Of a stretch of DNA of 64,000 bases, positions 1 to 15,000 are shown one piece after another. Origin of the DNA: Achromobacter sp. HZ34 (lineage in GTDB: Bacteria; Pseudomonadota; Gammaproteobacteria; Burkholderiales; Burkholderiaceae_B); contig NZ_NJIX01000006.1 of NCBI RefSeq assembly GCF_002209485.1, positions 248,001 through 312,000 on the forward strand. Direction: 5' to 3'. Numbering within the stretch: the stretch's first letter is position 1; every line of letters starts with the position of its first letter. The notes under the pieces were generated by a model. That model was not told the DNA's origin. It saw nothing but the letters and a program-made list of their open reading frames with translations, and searched no databases. Position numbers and translations under genes: made by a program.

Positions 1-1
1 G

Positions 2-3000
2 ATCGGGGATGGCGCCACTATCTATTCGGGCGCGCTGAACGTCACCGCCGACAATGAAGTGATCGCCGTGGACGCCGGCACGTCCGGCGGCAAGGCCAAG
101 GAAACGGCGGTCAATGGCGTGCTGCTGATCGACGTCATCTCCAGCACCACCATTGCCCAGGTGGGACGCGGTGCCACGGTGCTGGCCACCGGCGCGGCGA
201 CCATCTCCGCGGTGGATGCCAGCTATCTGGGCACCCTCGCCGGGGCGGTTGCCGCGTCCGAAGCGATGGGCGTGGGCATGAGCATAGGCATCAATGTCCT
301 GAATCGAGACACGCAGGCGGTTATCGGCGATCTGCTGGGCAGCAGCGCCAGCGCGGCGCCGGCGGGTTCCTTCGGCGCGGATACACTGGACTTGAACAGC
401 CAGAACAAGGGCTTCGTCGGAAGTTTCAGCATCGCCGGTTCGCAGGTGTCGACCGCGAGCACGGGTGCGACGGCCGGCGCCGATGCCGGCGGTACCGGTG
501 GCAGCGGTGGCACGGGCGGCAGCGGCGGTACGGGCGGATCGGGCGACAGCGGCGGCAGCACCGATTCGAGCAACGTCCTGGACACCGTGGTGCCTTCCAG
601 CAAGGGATCGACGCTGCCGGGCGCGGGCACGGCGACATCGGCTTCCGATCCGGACGAATTGCTGAGCCTGAGCGAAATCCTGCAGGAACTCAGCGGCAAG
701 ACGTCCGAGCTGACGCAGGATTCGGACTCCGGCGCTGCATCCGGCGGCACCGGTGGCACTGGCGGTACGGGCGGTACGGGCGGTACGGGCGGCACGTCCA
801 CCTCGGTCAGCCCGACCAAGGAAAGCGCCGGCCTGGCGATCTCCGGCTCGGTGGCGGTGAACGTCTCCAACGACACCGCGAAGTCCTATATCAACGCCGC
901 GGGCCTGACGATCACCATCGGCAAGACGGCCACCATCGAGGCGCATAACGACGCGGTGACGCTGGCCCTGACCGGTTCGGCGGCTTTCGCCAATACGGAC
1001 AGCAGCAAGGGCAACCTGGGTATCGCCGGCGCCTTCAGCATGAATATGCTGGGCGGCCAGGCCCTGGCCGAAGTGGCCGCGGCCGCGCAACTGCTGGTGG
1101 GCACCGACCTGTCGATCAGCGCCAAGCGCAGCGGCGTTACCGTGACCATCGCCGCTGGCCTGGCCGGCGCGAAAGGCCAGAAGGGCGTGGCCGTGGCCGG
1201 TTCGGTGGCGGTCGCGGATGTCAGCTACGCCAATATCGCCCGCCTGGGCGGCGACAAGGTCAGCGCGCGCAACATCAGCGTCACGGCGGGCGACAGCACC
1301 GTGCTGGCCACCGTGGCCGGTTCGGCCGCGAGCTCGCAAGGCAAGGCCGCCGTGGGCGCGGCCCTGGCCCTGAACCTGAGTTCCGCCACCGTCGAAGCCG
1401 GCGTCGCCAACGCGCCGGATGTGTCCTACAACGGCAACCTGACCGTGGACGCCACGTCCAGCCAGACCGTGGTCGGCTTTGCCGGCGCCTTCGGCATGGC
1501 CAAGGACGGCAGTGCGGGGGCGGGGACCATCTCGGTCAACATCGTCGCCAACCAGATCAACAGCTATCTGCTCAACAGCACCGTCAAGTATGTGGCCAAG
1601 ACGGGCGTGACGGGCAGCCATGACGTCACCGTCGGCGCGCACGACAAGACCACGCTGGTGGCGGTCACCGGCGCGGTCGGGGTCGGCAAGAAGATCAGCG
1701 CCGGCATCGCCATCAGCTACAGCGAGATCGGCAACGCCATCATGGCGGGCATCCAGGGCTCGACCGTGGATACCGGCAAGGCGGGCGCGGTCAACATCAA
1801 CGCGTCCGATGACGCGACGCTGGGCGGCGGCGCCCTGGGCGTGGGCATCGGACTGGGCGAGTCGACTTTCGCCGGCGCCGGTTCCATCCAGGTCAATATC
1901 GTCGACACGGCGATGGCCGCCTACGTGCTGCCCCTGTACGACGGCGCGGGCGCCGTCTCCAAGCGCAGCAGCATCACGGCTTCGGCCTTGAACATGGACG
2001 CCAGCGACGACACCACCCTGGTGGCCGTCACCGGCGGCGTGGCCGGCACGCTCGACGGCAGCGCCGCCGTGGGCGCATCGGTCAGCTACAACGAAACGTC
2101 CTCGCACGTCGCTGCCATCGTCGAGTCCTCCGATGTCGACGTTGCCGGCGCCGTGGACCTGCACGCCCATTCGGCGCCCTTGCTGGTGTCCATCAGCGCG
2201 GCCGGCGCGCTGGCCGAGAAATTCGCGCTGGCCGGCGCCGTCAATGTCAACGTGATGAAGGGCGCGGTCGATGCCCACATCAGCAACAGCACGGTGAAGG
2301 CCGGCCAGTCGGCCAGTTTCTCCAACAGCGCCGACGCGGTGCGCATCAATGCCTCCAACGCGGCGGCGATGTATGCCATCACGGTAGGCGTGGGCATCGC
2401 CACCGAAGACGGCGCCGTGGGCCTGGCCCTGGCCGTCAACCAGATGGGTGGCAACGATCCGTTCGATCGCGACCTGCTCAGCGTCAACAATGGCCAATTG
2501 GCCGACTCGGGCGCCACCGTGCAGACGGTGGGTGTCAACGACAACGGCACCGCCGCCACCAATCCGTCCATCACGGCGTACGTGTACAAGAGCGACGTCC
2601 ACGCCACCAAGGGCAATGTCAATGTGTTCGCCGGCCTGGTCGATCCGCTGGCGGCGGGCGGCAACGCGCAACTGAGCGACGGCGCGCAGTTGGCGGTCGG
2701 CGCCAGCGACATCCACGTGGATCAGGGCGGCAGCACGCTGACCTTCACCGGCACGGCGGCGGCCATCATCAACGGCACGCAGGACAACACCGGCAGCGCC
2801 GGTTTGCCGGCGGGTACGGCAGGCGGCTCGTCCAGCGACGAGTTCGCCGGCTGGAGCACGGGCGACGGTATCTATGTGAATGCCGGCGCCACCAACATCA
2901 CCCTGGCCGACGGCAGCAAGCTGCGCGCAGACCGCATCTACTACATCATCCGCGTCGCCGCGCCGGACGGCTCGGCCTCGATCCGGCTGGCCGACACGCA

Positions 3001-6000
3001 GGAAAACGCCATGCGCGGCCTGGCGTTGCAGTTCGCCAGCGTCACCAGCCTGTCCGGCATCCAGTTCGCGCACGTGCGCATGCAGGAAGCCACCAGCGTC
3101 AATCTGCAGCCGTACCACGGCGTGGATGCCACGGTCACCGTGGATACCGCCAACAACCGCATCCAGCTGGGCTCGGCCTTCGCCGGCCTGCAGGAAGGCG
3201 CCGCCATCGTCTATAGCGGCTCGCTGAAGGACGGCAAGCTGGAGGACGTCGTCGCCAACCGCATCGTCAAGAGCGGTGCCGACGCCCTGCAGGTAGGCGT
3301 GGCCTACTATGTGGTGAACCTCAGCGCGGACCAGACCTCTTTCCAGCTGCGCGATGCGGCGGGCAACCTGGTCAACCTCGGCGGCGCCACCGTGGGCACG
3401 TCGCTGCAACGCTTCTCCGTGCAGAACAGCGCTGGTGCCTTGGTCAATGCCGATGGCAGCATCACCTTGCCCAAGGCCCATGGCCTGGATACGGGTGACA
3501 AGGTGGTGGTCAACCTGGGCACCAATGGCGTAGTCCAAGGCGTCGCCGACAATCACGTGTACGTGGTTGAAAAGGTGGACGCCAACACGCTGATCCTGAA
3601 GAACGTCGACGGCAGCGCCGTGACGCTGTCCACGCTGCCGTACCTGAGCGTGTTCGATAGCGCCACCCGCACGTACACCTATTACCTGAAAGACAGCAAC
3701 GGCCAGAAAGCGCTGGACGCGCAAGGCAATCCCATCACGGTCAACCCGGATGCGATGCTGTCTTTCACGCGCATCGACCTGGCCCATGCGCAGTCGAGCA
3801 CGCAGACCACCACCGATAGCAATGGCGCCCAGACCACCACGGTGAGCCAGGGCACGGCCACCAGCGCCACGGTCGTCGCCGGCAGTGCCAAGAACCAGGT
3901 CGCCAACGAGAACACCTTCAGCTTCGCGGCAAACCCCGGCCTGGCCACCGGCGACATCGTCGTCTACCACGGCAACGGCTCGACCGTGGCCGGCCTGGTC
4001 GACGGCCAGCGTTACTACGTCATTGATACGACCGCCGCGGGCGCCACCACGTATAGCTACCAACTGGCGAACTCGCTGGACGACGCCAAGGACGGCATCG
4101 CCATCCACCTGGGCGCGGTGACCGGCACGGGCGGCATCAAGCTGCAGAAGACGGTCAGCAGCGTGAGTTCGGTCGATGGCCTGCTTGCGGTGGATATCGC
4201 CGATCTGACCAAGGGCTACAGCCTGACCAACAACATGCTGGCCATCACGGTGGCCGGTGCCGGCGGCAAGTCCTTCGGTGGCGCGGGCGCCATCGCGGTG
4301 AACCTGTCGCGCGCCAACGTCACGGCCTATATCGACAATACCGGCGCGGCGGCGGGCACTTCCGTGCTGGCGGACGACGGCAGCGTTGCCGTGTCCGCGC
4401 AGGACAACAGCCAGATCGTGTCGGCGGCAGGCGCACTGGGTGTCGCGCTGGACCAGACCAAGTCGCTGGCGCTGGGCGCCGCGGTCAGCGTGGCCGACAT
4501 GCGCAACACGGTGGAGGCCAGCATCAAGAACGCCACGGTGACGGCGTCGTCGGTGCAGGTGCTGGCGACGGAAAGCGCCAGCATCTACAACATTGCGGTC
4601 GGCCTGGCCGGCGGTGCCGGCGTGGCCATCAGCGGATCGGTGGCGGTGAGCCAGCTGCAGAACACGGTGTCGGCGCGGATCACCGGCGCCACCGTCACGG
4701 CGACCGATGGCGACATTCGCATTGCCGCGCTGGACACGGCCAATCTGGATACGCTGGCCGGCAACGTGGCAGTATCGGTGGGCGGACGCGGGGCGGGCGG
4801 CATGGCCTTCGCGGTCAACATGGTGTTCGACACCATCTATGCGGGCGCCATCGGTTCGACCCTGACCTCCGCGGGCAATCTGTATGTGCTGGCGGATTTC
4901 GCCAAGCCGGACAATCTGCCTCCCGGCATGAATGCCCAGATCGCCGCCATGGCGGTCAGCGGCGCGGTAGCGGCCGGCGCCACCGGCGCCAATGTGGGCT
5001 TCGGCGGCTCGGCGTCATTGAACTGGATCGCCACCGGCATCAGCGCGGAGATAGGCAATACCAGCAGCACGCAGGCGGTCAAGGCCGACGGCGACATCGT
5101 CGTGCAGGCCAACGATACGTCCGTCATCAACAGCCTGGCGGGCGCCGTCGCCTTCGGCCTGGGCTCGCAGGGCGTCGGCGTGGCGGTAGGCGCCAGCCTG
5201 TCCTATAACTACCTGGGCGGCGCGCCGCTGGGTACCTCGCGTACGCACAGCGTATCGGCCAGCATCCACGATACCGAAGGCCTGGTACAGGGTAATCACG
5301 TCCAGGTGGCGTCGCTGTTCAGCGGCAAGGTCAACAACGTCACCGTGGCCGGCAGCCTGGCCGTCGGCACCGTCGCCGTGTCGGTGGGGGGCGCCGTGTC
5401 GGTGAACCGCATCGGTGGCAAGAACGAGGCTTCCATCCGCAATGCGCGCCTGGTCAAGGCGCTGGCCACCGACAACACGCCGGGCATCGTGGTCAAGGCC
5501 GACGATCACGGCTACATCATGGCCGTGGCAGGTGGCCTGGGCGTGGCGGTATCGCCGGGCAATGGCGCGGCCATCGCGGCCGGCGTGTCGGCCACGCAGA
5601 ACGACGTGGGCAACGAGACGCACGCCTATATCGACGGCTCCAGCACCAGTGACGCGACCAAGCGCACCACGCTGAACACCGCCAATGGCGTCAGTGTTTC
5701 CGCCAATAACGAATCGCGCATCGTATCGGTGTCGATCGGCGTGGCGGCCGCGGTGGCGGCGGGGCAGGGCTTCGCCGGCTCGGCCGCGGGCGCGGGCAGC
5801 GGCAACAACATCAGCGGCAGCGTCGAGGCCTACGTCAACAACGTCGACACGCCCGCCGACGACACCGCGACCAGCACCATAGACGAACGCAACAAGGGGG
5901 CGGTCAATGTGACGGCCAGCAATGACGCCGAGATCGTCACGGTGGCCGGTGCCTTGAGCGTGGCGGTGTCCGCCGGCGCGGTGGGCATGGGTGCGTCGAT

Positions 6001-9000
6001 CGGTGTTTCGGTGGCGATGGCGAACATCACCACCTCGGTTTCCGCGCATGTCGACAATTCCAAGCTGCGTGTCACCGGAACGGGCGCGACGATCACGGTT
6101 TCCGCCGTCGATCATTCCAACATCACCACCGTCGCCGTGGGCGGCGCGGTGGCCGTGCAGGCGGGCGACGCCGGCGTGGCGCTGGCCGTGGGCGTCAGCG
6201 CCGCGGTCAACAAGGTATTCAATACCGTGGCGGCCGGCGTGTCCGGCAGCACCCTCGAAACCGCCGGCCAGGCCGTGACGGTAGAGGCCGTGCAGCAGGC
6301 AGCGATCACCACGGTGGTGCTGGGCGCGTCGGTGGCCGTGTCCGCCGGGGGCGCCGTCAATGCGGCCATCGGCGGTGGCGGCGCCCTGGCGCGCAACGTC
6401 ATCTCCGGACACGTCACCGCCACGGTGACCGGTTCCGTCATCAATACCGTCAGCGGTACCACCAAGGGCGCGGTCGAAGTCAGCGCCCTGGGCCTGTCGC
6501 AGATCGATGCCGTGGTGCTGGGCATGTCGGCGGCCGTCTCGGTCAGCCAGTACGGCTCGGTGGCGGCGGCCATCGGCGTGTCGGTCGCGCAGAACGTCAT
6601 CGGCTACGACGTCGACGGCGGCGGCAGCGTGGTCACGCTGGGCGCGGACAGACCGGTCAACGCCATCCAGGCGCTGGTCGATACCACCACGATGACCGCC
6701 GGCGCGGTCGCGGTCACGGCGCGCAACTACACGCTGAATTCCAATGGCGACATTGACCAGCAGCAAAGCATTCACTCGGTGGTGGTGGCTGGCGCCGTGG
6801 CGGTGTCGGTGGCTTACGCGCCGCCCATCGTCGATGGCCTCAGCGTAGGCCTGGCCGGCGCGGGTGCCGGCGCGCAGGCGGTGAACAAGATCCAGACCTC
6901 CATCAGCGCCAGGATTACCGACGCCAGCCAGGCCCATGGCTGGCAGGCGTCCAGCGTGGACGTGGCGGCGGGCGACCATGCCGACGTCAACAGCACCATC
7001 GCCGCGGTGGCGATCAGCGTGGCGGTGTCTCTGGGCGTGGCTGCCAGCCTGTCCGTGGCGGCCTCGCTGGCGCAGAATGCCGTGGCCAATACGGTGACGG
7101 CCGGCGTGGACGGCGTGAGTTTCGTCAGCACCCCGTCCATCACGGTGGAAGCCACCAGCGAAGCCAGCATCAAGACGGTGTCGGTGGCCGTGTCCGTCGG
7201 CGCCGCCATCGGCCTGGGCGGTGCCGCCATTGCGGGCGGCGGCGCCAATGCCAACAACACCATCGGGTCCTCGGCCAGCGCGCTGGTGGCCAACTCCAAG
7301 GTGCAGGGATCGGGCAGCGATGCGCTGACGGTCAAGGCGTCGATGACGGGCAGCATAGACGCGACGGTGGTGGTGGCCAGCCTGGCCCTGACCGCCGGCG
7401 GCGCATCGCTGGCCATCGGGGCGTCCACGTCGGAAAACGACATCACGGCAACGGCCGGCGCCAGTGCCGGCATCAGCAATACCAAGGCGGACAACCTGGG
7501 CGCGATCTCGGTCGATGCCACCACCTCGCAGACCCTCAAGAGCATCGTGGTGGCCGGCGCCGTCGGCGTGGCCTACAACGGCTACGCCCTGGCGGCGGCG
7601 GGCTCATCCACCAGCAATACCACCCGTGCGACCACCAAGGCCTATGTGGAAGGGCTTAGTGGCATCAGCACGGGCAGGGTGGCCGACAGCCTCAGCGTCA
7701 AGGCCACGAATACGTCCGTCCTGACCGCCACCGCGGCGGGCGCCAGCCTGGCGGGCACCACCGGCAGCGTGGCCATCGCGGTGGGCGTATCGCTGGCGGA
7801 CAACGAGGCGCTGGGCAGCGTCGATGCGCACATCTCCGGCTCGACCCTGAACGCCACCACCGGCGCGCAGATGGCCAAGGTCATCGTCAGCGCGGTCGAT
7901 ACCACCACCTTGACCGGGAAGTCGGTGGGCGCTTCGCTGGGCTTCGCCATGAGCGGCGGTTCGCTGGCGGTAGGCGCGGCGACGCTGAAGAACGTCGCGG
8001 GCAACAGCGTCAGCGCGACGGTCGCCGATTCCAGTATCTCGGTCTCGGACACTATTTCCGTCACCGCGACCGAAACCAGCAAGCTGGACGGCGTGGCCAT
8101 CGCCGCCTCGGTGGCGGCCGGTTTCACCGGCGTGAGCGTGTCCGGTTCAGGCGCCTCCACCGAGAACACCGTCGCCGATGCCGTCACGGCCGGCGTCAAG
8201 GGATCGACCCTGAACGCGGGCACGGGGCTGACCGTGGACGCCACCAACACGTCCACCATCAGCACGGTGACGGGCGCCGCCTCGGTGGCGGCGACCGGCG
8301 CGGGCCTGGCGGCCAGCATCGGCGTATCGCTGGCGCACAACACCTTCGGTTCCAACGGCACGACGACCAACAGCGCCAAGGCATATATCGACAGCAGCAC
8401 AGTGACGGTGAACAAGGGCGACGTCGATGTGACCGCCACGTCCACCGAAACGCTCACTTCGGTGAACTTCGCCGGCTCGGTGGCCATCGCCGCGGCGGGC
8501 GGCCTGACGGCGGCCGGCGCGGGCGCGCAGACGACCAATCGCTTCGCCACCCAGACCACGGCCTATATCGGCAACAAGTCCAATGTCGTGGCCGGCGTTG
8601 CCGGCCAGATGGGCTCGGTACTGGTCGATGCGGACGACAGCAGCACCATCCTGAAGTCCGGCACCTATGGCGTGGCGGTCTCCGCATCGCTGCCTATTCC
8701 CGGCAATTCGATCAACCTGGCGCTGGCCGTGACGCTGGTCGACAACCGCACGGACAACATCGTCCATGCCTATATCGGCACCGCCGCCGCCACCGCCACC
8801 AATGACTACAACGTCGGCGCCTACAACGGCGTAGCCGTGTTGGCGCACGAGAAAACCACCTTCGGCGGCATGGATGCCGTGACGGCGTCCGTCGCGGTGG
8901 GTGGCGGCCTCTCGGCCGCCGGTGCCGGCGTCACCGTGACGACGACCACCAACAGCCAGGTGACCTCCGAGGTGACCGGCGCCGGCAAGGTCGGCGCCCT

Positions 9001-12000
9001 GGACGGCGTGCAGATCCATGCCAACACCGAAGTGCAGTCCTCCATCGACCTGACCCAGGTCAGCGTGGCGGTCGGCACGGTAGGCGCCGCCATCGGCGTC
9101 GGCATCGCCAAGAACACCGCCACCGACACCAACACGGCGCGCGTGTCCGGCGCCACGGTGGCGGCACCGGTGGTCGACCTGGTGGCCAACACCCAGATCG
9201 ATTTCAGCAACACCAAGACGGCCGGCGTGGCCGCCGCCACCGGCCTGTCGGTGAACGTCAACCAGGCCGTGGTGGACATTGCGACCACCACCCTGGCCGA
9301 AGCCGTGGCCGGCGCCACGCTGCAAGGCCCGACCACCACCAATATCGACGGCTCCGTGACACCGGGCGTGGTCAACGTCCAGGCCCTGGGCACGTACTAC
9401 GGCCAGGCAGCCGCCAAGTCCATCACCCTGGGCGTGGTGAACGTCGGCGTCATGCGCGCCGAGACCACCCTGGAAGGCTCCTTGAAGGCGCGCGTGGACA
9501 GTGCCACCGTGCAGGCGGACCTGGTCAACATCAATACGTCCACGAAGACGGACCACAACGGCACGGCCGGCCTGACGGTCGACTCGCGCTCGCTCGAAGT
9601 CGGCGTGGGCACGGTGCAGGTCGATACGGCCGCCCTGACCACCCGCCTCGATTCCGGCGTCACCGTCACCAGCGGCGCCCGCATCACGGGCACCATGATC
9701 AACATCGGCGCCGACCAGGACCTGTACACCGACGCCATCATGGACGCCGGCACCATCGCCGGGGTATCCGGGCGCAAGGGCACCGTCAGCGTCGATATCG
9801 GCGGCACGTCGGCCGTCACCATCGATGGTGGTGCCTACGTCAGCGGCAACAAGCTGGACATCCGCACCTACAACAAGGTACGCGGCACGTCCGCGCTGAG
9901 CAGCTTCTCGGTGTCCCTGGCCAATGTGGACGCCAGCTCGCAGACGGTCAACATCCGTCCGCAGTCGGTCATCAACATCGCCGGCAGCCGCGGCGCCAAC
10001 TCCACCATCGACAGCAGCGGCATGACCGTGCTGCTGGCCACGGGCAATTACGATACGCCCGCGACGCTGAACCTGGTGGCGACCAACGACCTCATCTACA
10101 CGTCGAGCAACAAGATCAAAGGCGTGTCGGGCCTCAGCGCGACCATCTCCACCAACAAGCTGAGCACCGACGGCACGCTGGCCAAGGTCGGCATGAGCGG
10201 CGCCTTCGTCAAGAACACCTTCGGCGACGTTACCGTGGGCACGATCACGCTGGGCGTCACCACCACCATGAGCGACATGCTGGTGGTGGCGGTGGCGTCG
10301 GTCAACAAATCGGCCAGCAACAACAACCTGACGGTGAACAACTCGGTGGCGGTGGACAACACGTCCATCGAAGGCGACAGCATCATCCTGCTGGCCGGCA
10401 GCGGCGCGGCCACCGATGCGGCGCCCACCGGCTATCTGCTGGCCAACGACAACGTCTCGATCACCCTGGTCGGCATCGGCACCGTGCCCCTGGTGGACAG
10501 CGGCGCCAAGTCCAAGCAGATCAACACCATCGTCATCGACGGCGTCAGTGCCGGCGGTTCGCTGCTGAAGGCCCAGCGCAATGTGCGCCTGGAAGCCAAT
10601 CCCGCCACGCTGGACCAGGCCCACGTCAATGGCACGGTCCAGGTCATCGGCCTGAACCTGAATCCGTCCATGAGCCTGTCCACGGGCGTGGTCGACACTA
10701 GCGGCAACACGGTCAGCACCAGCAGCGCCACGCAGATCATTGCCGGCACCAATAACGCGTCCAATCTGTTCGTGATCCCGGCGGGCCTTCTGGCCACGAT
10801 CGCCGGCCTGACCTTGCCCACGCAGGGTAGCCCGACGGTCTCCTTCAATGCCAACTCGGCCATCGTCAAGGCCATCCTTGAAGCGCTGCTGGGCGCGGGC
10901 AAGACCAGCACGGACGGCGCCTCCGGCACCGTCAACATCGATGTCAAGTATGAACTGACGGCGTTCCAGGCGTCGGACGTGCTGGTCAACGTCACGACCG
11001 GCATGATCATCCAGAACGGCGGCAGCTATTACTACTACAACCAGGCGGACAGCGCGAACCTGAACCTGGCCACGGAGAACTACGGCAATACGTCGCGCTG
11101 GGTGCGCCTGGGGTCGCCCACCGACGAGCAGAAGGCCGAGGCCCTGGGCTCGAATTTCGGTACCACGGCGATGAGCAATATCGGCGGCGCCTACTACGTG
11201 CTGAAGACGGTGGACATCGACCGGCCGACGCTGCTGTATGCCAACCAGTCGAACATCATCAGCGAGCAGATCCGCACGCTGACGAAGATGAAGACCGAGC
11301 ACATCTCGGATGCGCAGGCCGTGGCGCGCTACGAGGCCAATATCGCCGCCCTGCAACAACAGCTGCAGAGCGTGCAGATGACCCAGGTGGTCAACGGCCA
11401 GCTGGTGTACCTGGATTCCTTCAGCACTTTCTACCTGAACGTACCCAATCTGTACGCGGCGGGCGGTTCGGTGTATGTGAACGCCACCAATACCGATCAC
11501 GCGCTGGATGGCAATATCCAGGCGCGCTCGAACACGCAGATCAACATCGTCAACGATTCGCCGATGCTGATGAACGTGAACGATGCGGTGGTGCTGGACG
11601 GTACCATCATCCGTCCGGGCACCGATGGCCAGTTGAAGGTCTTCAAGTCCGGTTTCGTCTACGTCAACGACCAGTCCGTGCGCGGCACGGCCGGCGCCGA
11701 CACGGCCGAGATCACGATCAGCCAGTTCAAGAGCGGCTGGGCCGCCGATCCGTATGGCGGCGCGCTGGATTCGGACATGACGGCGCTGCTGATGAACGCG
11801 CCGGTGGACCTGAGCCTGCTGGGCGCGGTGGTCAATCCGCTGGGCCATGTGGGCGTGTCCAACTCCCTGGGCAGCATCAACGTCACCGGCAGCATCGACG
11901 CCGAAAGCCTGGATATCGCCGCGAAAGGCAACTTCAGCCTGATGAGCGACGGCTGGTTCAACACCGGCACGGATCCCACGGTGCTGAACAACAGCTGGAC

Positions 12001-15000
12001 CGACGTCATCAACAGCCTCAAGAGCGGGGCCAAGAGCACGGGCGTCAGCGACCAGCTGACCAATGCGCTGCTGAGCTGGAATTCCACCACGCTCAGTTCC
12101 TTCTCGACCTACCTGAACCAGAACACGCAGGCGCGCGACTCGCGCATCTTCGCCCTGGGCGCGATCAACATCTCCGCGCTGACGCTGAACATCGACGGCA
12201 AGATCCAGAGCGGCATCACCGATGCCTACCTGCGTATCGACAGCAGCTTCAAGGGCGACCAGACCAAGCAGCTGCAGGACGCCAACGGCTACGCCATCAC
12301 CGGCGTGGCGTATAGCGCCGACGGCAGCGTGACCCGCTATGGCGGCATCACCGGCTACTTCGACTACGCCACCCAGAGCATCGTGCTGGATCCCGTGCGC
12401 CTGGCCGGCGGCAGCATTACGCTGACCGGGCAGATCGTGTCCGTGGGCAACGGCAACCTGATCGTCGCCAACGGCTATCCGTCGGTACATATCGACAACC
12501 AGTCGACCTATGCCCTGATCGTGCATGACATCGACGTCAGCACCTACCGCAAGGGCCGCATCCAGATCATCGACACGGCGCGCGGCCAGAAGGACCTGTA
12601 CGAGCTGAACGGCACCGACCAGGTGGTGCACACCGTATGGAACGCCTTCGTCCAGGTGACCAACGCCGGCACGGGGCCGGACTACGTCTGGATGTACAAG
12701 GACAGCAACGGCGCGCAGAGCACGGCAGGCCATCAGGTGGACAGCAAGACGCTGACCGCGGGCGGCACCGTCAGCTTCAGCTACGCGCCGCAGGCGGGCC
12801 AGGTAATGGTGTGGGTGATGGGCTGGAGCTCGGGCGAGACCACCACCACTACCTACACGACCAAGAACCTGAACCTGATCGGCGACGGCGTCGATCCCCT
12901 GGGCTGGCTGACCAGCAGCAATACCACCAAGACCGGCCCGGTGACCGTCATGGAAACCCCGCGCCCGGTGCTGGTATCCACCGTGGTGGCCTACGCCAAT
13001 TCCTCCAGCGTGCCTGACGTGCTGGCAGGCCAGTTGAATGCCGCGGGCGAACTGTCGAATGCGCTGGTGCCCTCGGTGGTCGAAGGCAGCGGCACCCAGA
13101 CCCTGGTGGAACAGGCCGGCGGCACCATCGTCGGACCGGACGGCAAGACCTATGTGCTGCAGTCCAGTGGCGGTACCTCCATCGATCCCACGGTATTCAC
13201 CGTGGCCTATCGCAAGTTCAACACCGGCGTGGTGGTGAACAATGACGGTCCGCATACGTCGGGCGGCGGCTGGCTGCGCTACAAGACGACCACGCTGACC
13301 CAGGTCGTGCAGAAGAAGCAGCAGGAACTGTTCACGTTCTACGTGCCCGCTTCGCAGCCGATCACGGTGACCTTCCAGGGATCGAGCACGGCGGATAACG
13401 CCATCTACATTCGCAGCAACAGCAGCATCTCGGTGGTCGGCAACCTGATCGTCGGCAACGGCAAGAGCGTCTACCTGGAAGCCAATTCCGTGGCGGGGGC
13501 GGCGTCCATCACCATGGCGGCCAATGCCGGCATCATGGCGCGCGGCACTGACGGCACCATGCCCACGGCGGCGAATGCCAACCTGAACGTCAGCGCGGTC
13601 GCCAATGGCGGCGCCATCAGCCTGAACGTGATGGGCTCGCACGGCGCCACCAGCGCCCAGGCACGCAACGACATTACCTTGAATACCTTCTCGGACGGCG
13701 GCCTCAGTTCCTGGCTGTACCTGAAGAATGTGGCGTCGTCGGCGGGCAACGTCTACGTTACCGCCGTGAACGGCATTTTCAACTACACCGCATCGACCAC
13801 CACCGTTGCGGTGGCGGGCAACCGGGTCGAACTGAACGCCGGCTTCGGCGCCATCGGCACCTCCACCCAGGCGCTGAACATCAACGCGCGCCAGGGCTTC
13901 GCGGCCCAGGCGGGCCTGGCGGGCGGTCCCGCCGGCCTGGACAAGAGCATCTACGTGTCGCAGGTCACGGCCGGCAGCGACCTGACGCTGGTCAAGCCGA
14001 CGTCGTGGAGCAACCCCCAGGCGTCCGTGTACTCCGCACAGGGCGGCGTGACGCTGACCCTGAACGGCGGCTCGCTGCTGGACGGCGAACTGGCCGATAC
14101 CCGCACCGCCACCGAGAAGGCCTATCCGGAGGTCACGGCGCAGATCGTATCCGGGCTGGAAAGCCAATCGGCGCTGTACGACAGCTACTGGGCGGGCGTG
14201 CGCTCGCTGCAGATGGCCACGGTGACCTTGAACGGCAGCGGCACCTATCTGACCACGCAGAGCGACAGCGGCCAGTACCTGTCGGTGCAGATGACGGCGG
14301 ATCAGTACGGCGCCTCCATCCGCGCGTCGGTCGAGGGGCATCAGCTGGTGCGCCTGGCCTACAACGACAGCCTGGACGGCGGCAAGCGCAAGGAAGTGCT
14401 GGGTTACCTGACGGTTGCCAGCGGCGCGGCGGACGGTTTCTACCGTTTCTCCTTCTCCCTGTACAACCCGGCCACCGGTACGGCCGCCACGGTGGCCGAC
14501 CTGGGTTCGATCGGCTACACGCTGGGAAGCCAGGGTGTGCTGTATGGGCCGGTCTACAGCCTGGCCCAGGGCGGCGACGCCTCTTCGACCAGCCTGCCGG
14601 TGTCCTTCACCGTGCCTTCCGGCACGTTGACGGTGAAGAAGGGCTCGGACACCCTGCAGCTGACGTTCAACGACAGCACGCTGCAGATGCTGGCGGGCGG
14701 CAGCCTGTTCAATACGAATGCCTATCAGGACATCCTGAGCCACCTGCGCGAATTCGGCTATGTCGTCGTGGACGGCCAGAAGCTGGCCATCGATTCGATC
14801 TCGCCGGTGGCGGGACCGTCGGGCTGGCTGGGCCAGGCCAACTTCAGCACCATCCTGATCACGTTGAAGTCGCCCTATGTCGGGCAGTTCGACAACCTGG
14901 ACAGCTCGGGCCACCAGTCGCTCAACGTCGTGCTTGAAAAGGCCGACGGCTCGCAACTGGCGCTGGGCAGCACCACCGCGACCGTGGATACCGTCAAGCC

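Noticed and set aside
5015-6979. 654-codon minus-strand His/Arg/Asp-rich frame
   Set aside because: Antisense of the beta-repeat block; low-complexity and no ribosome site.
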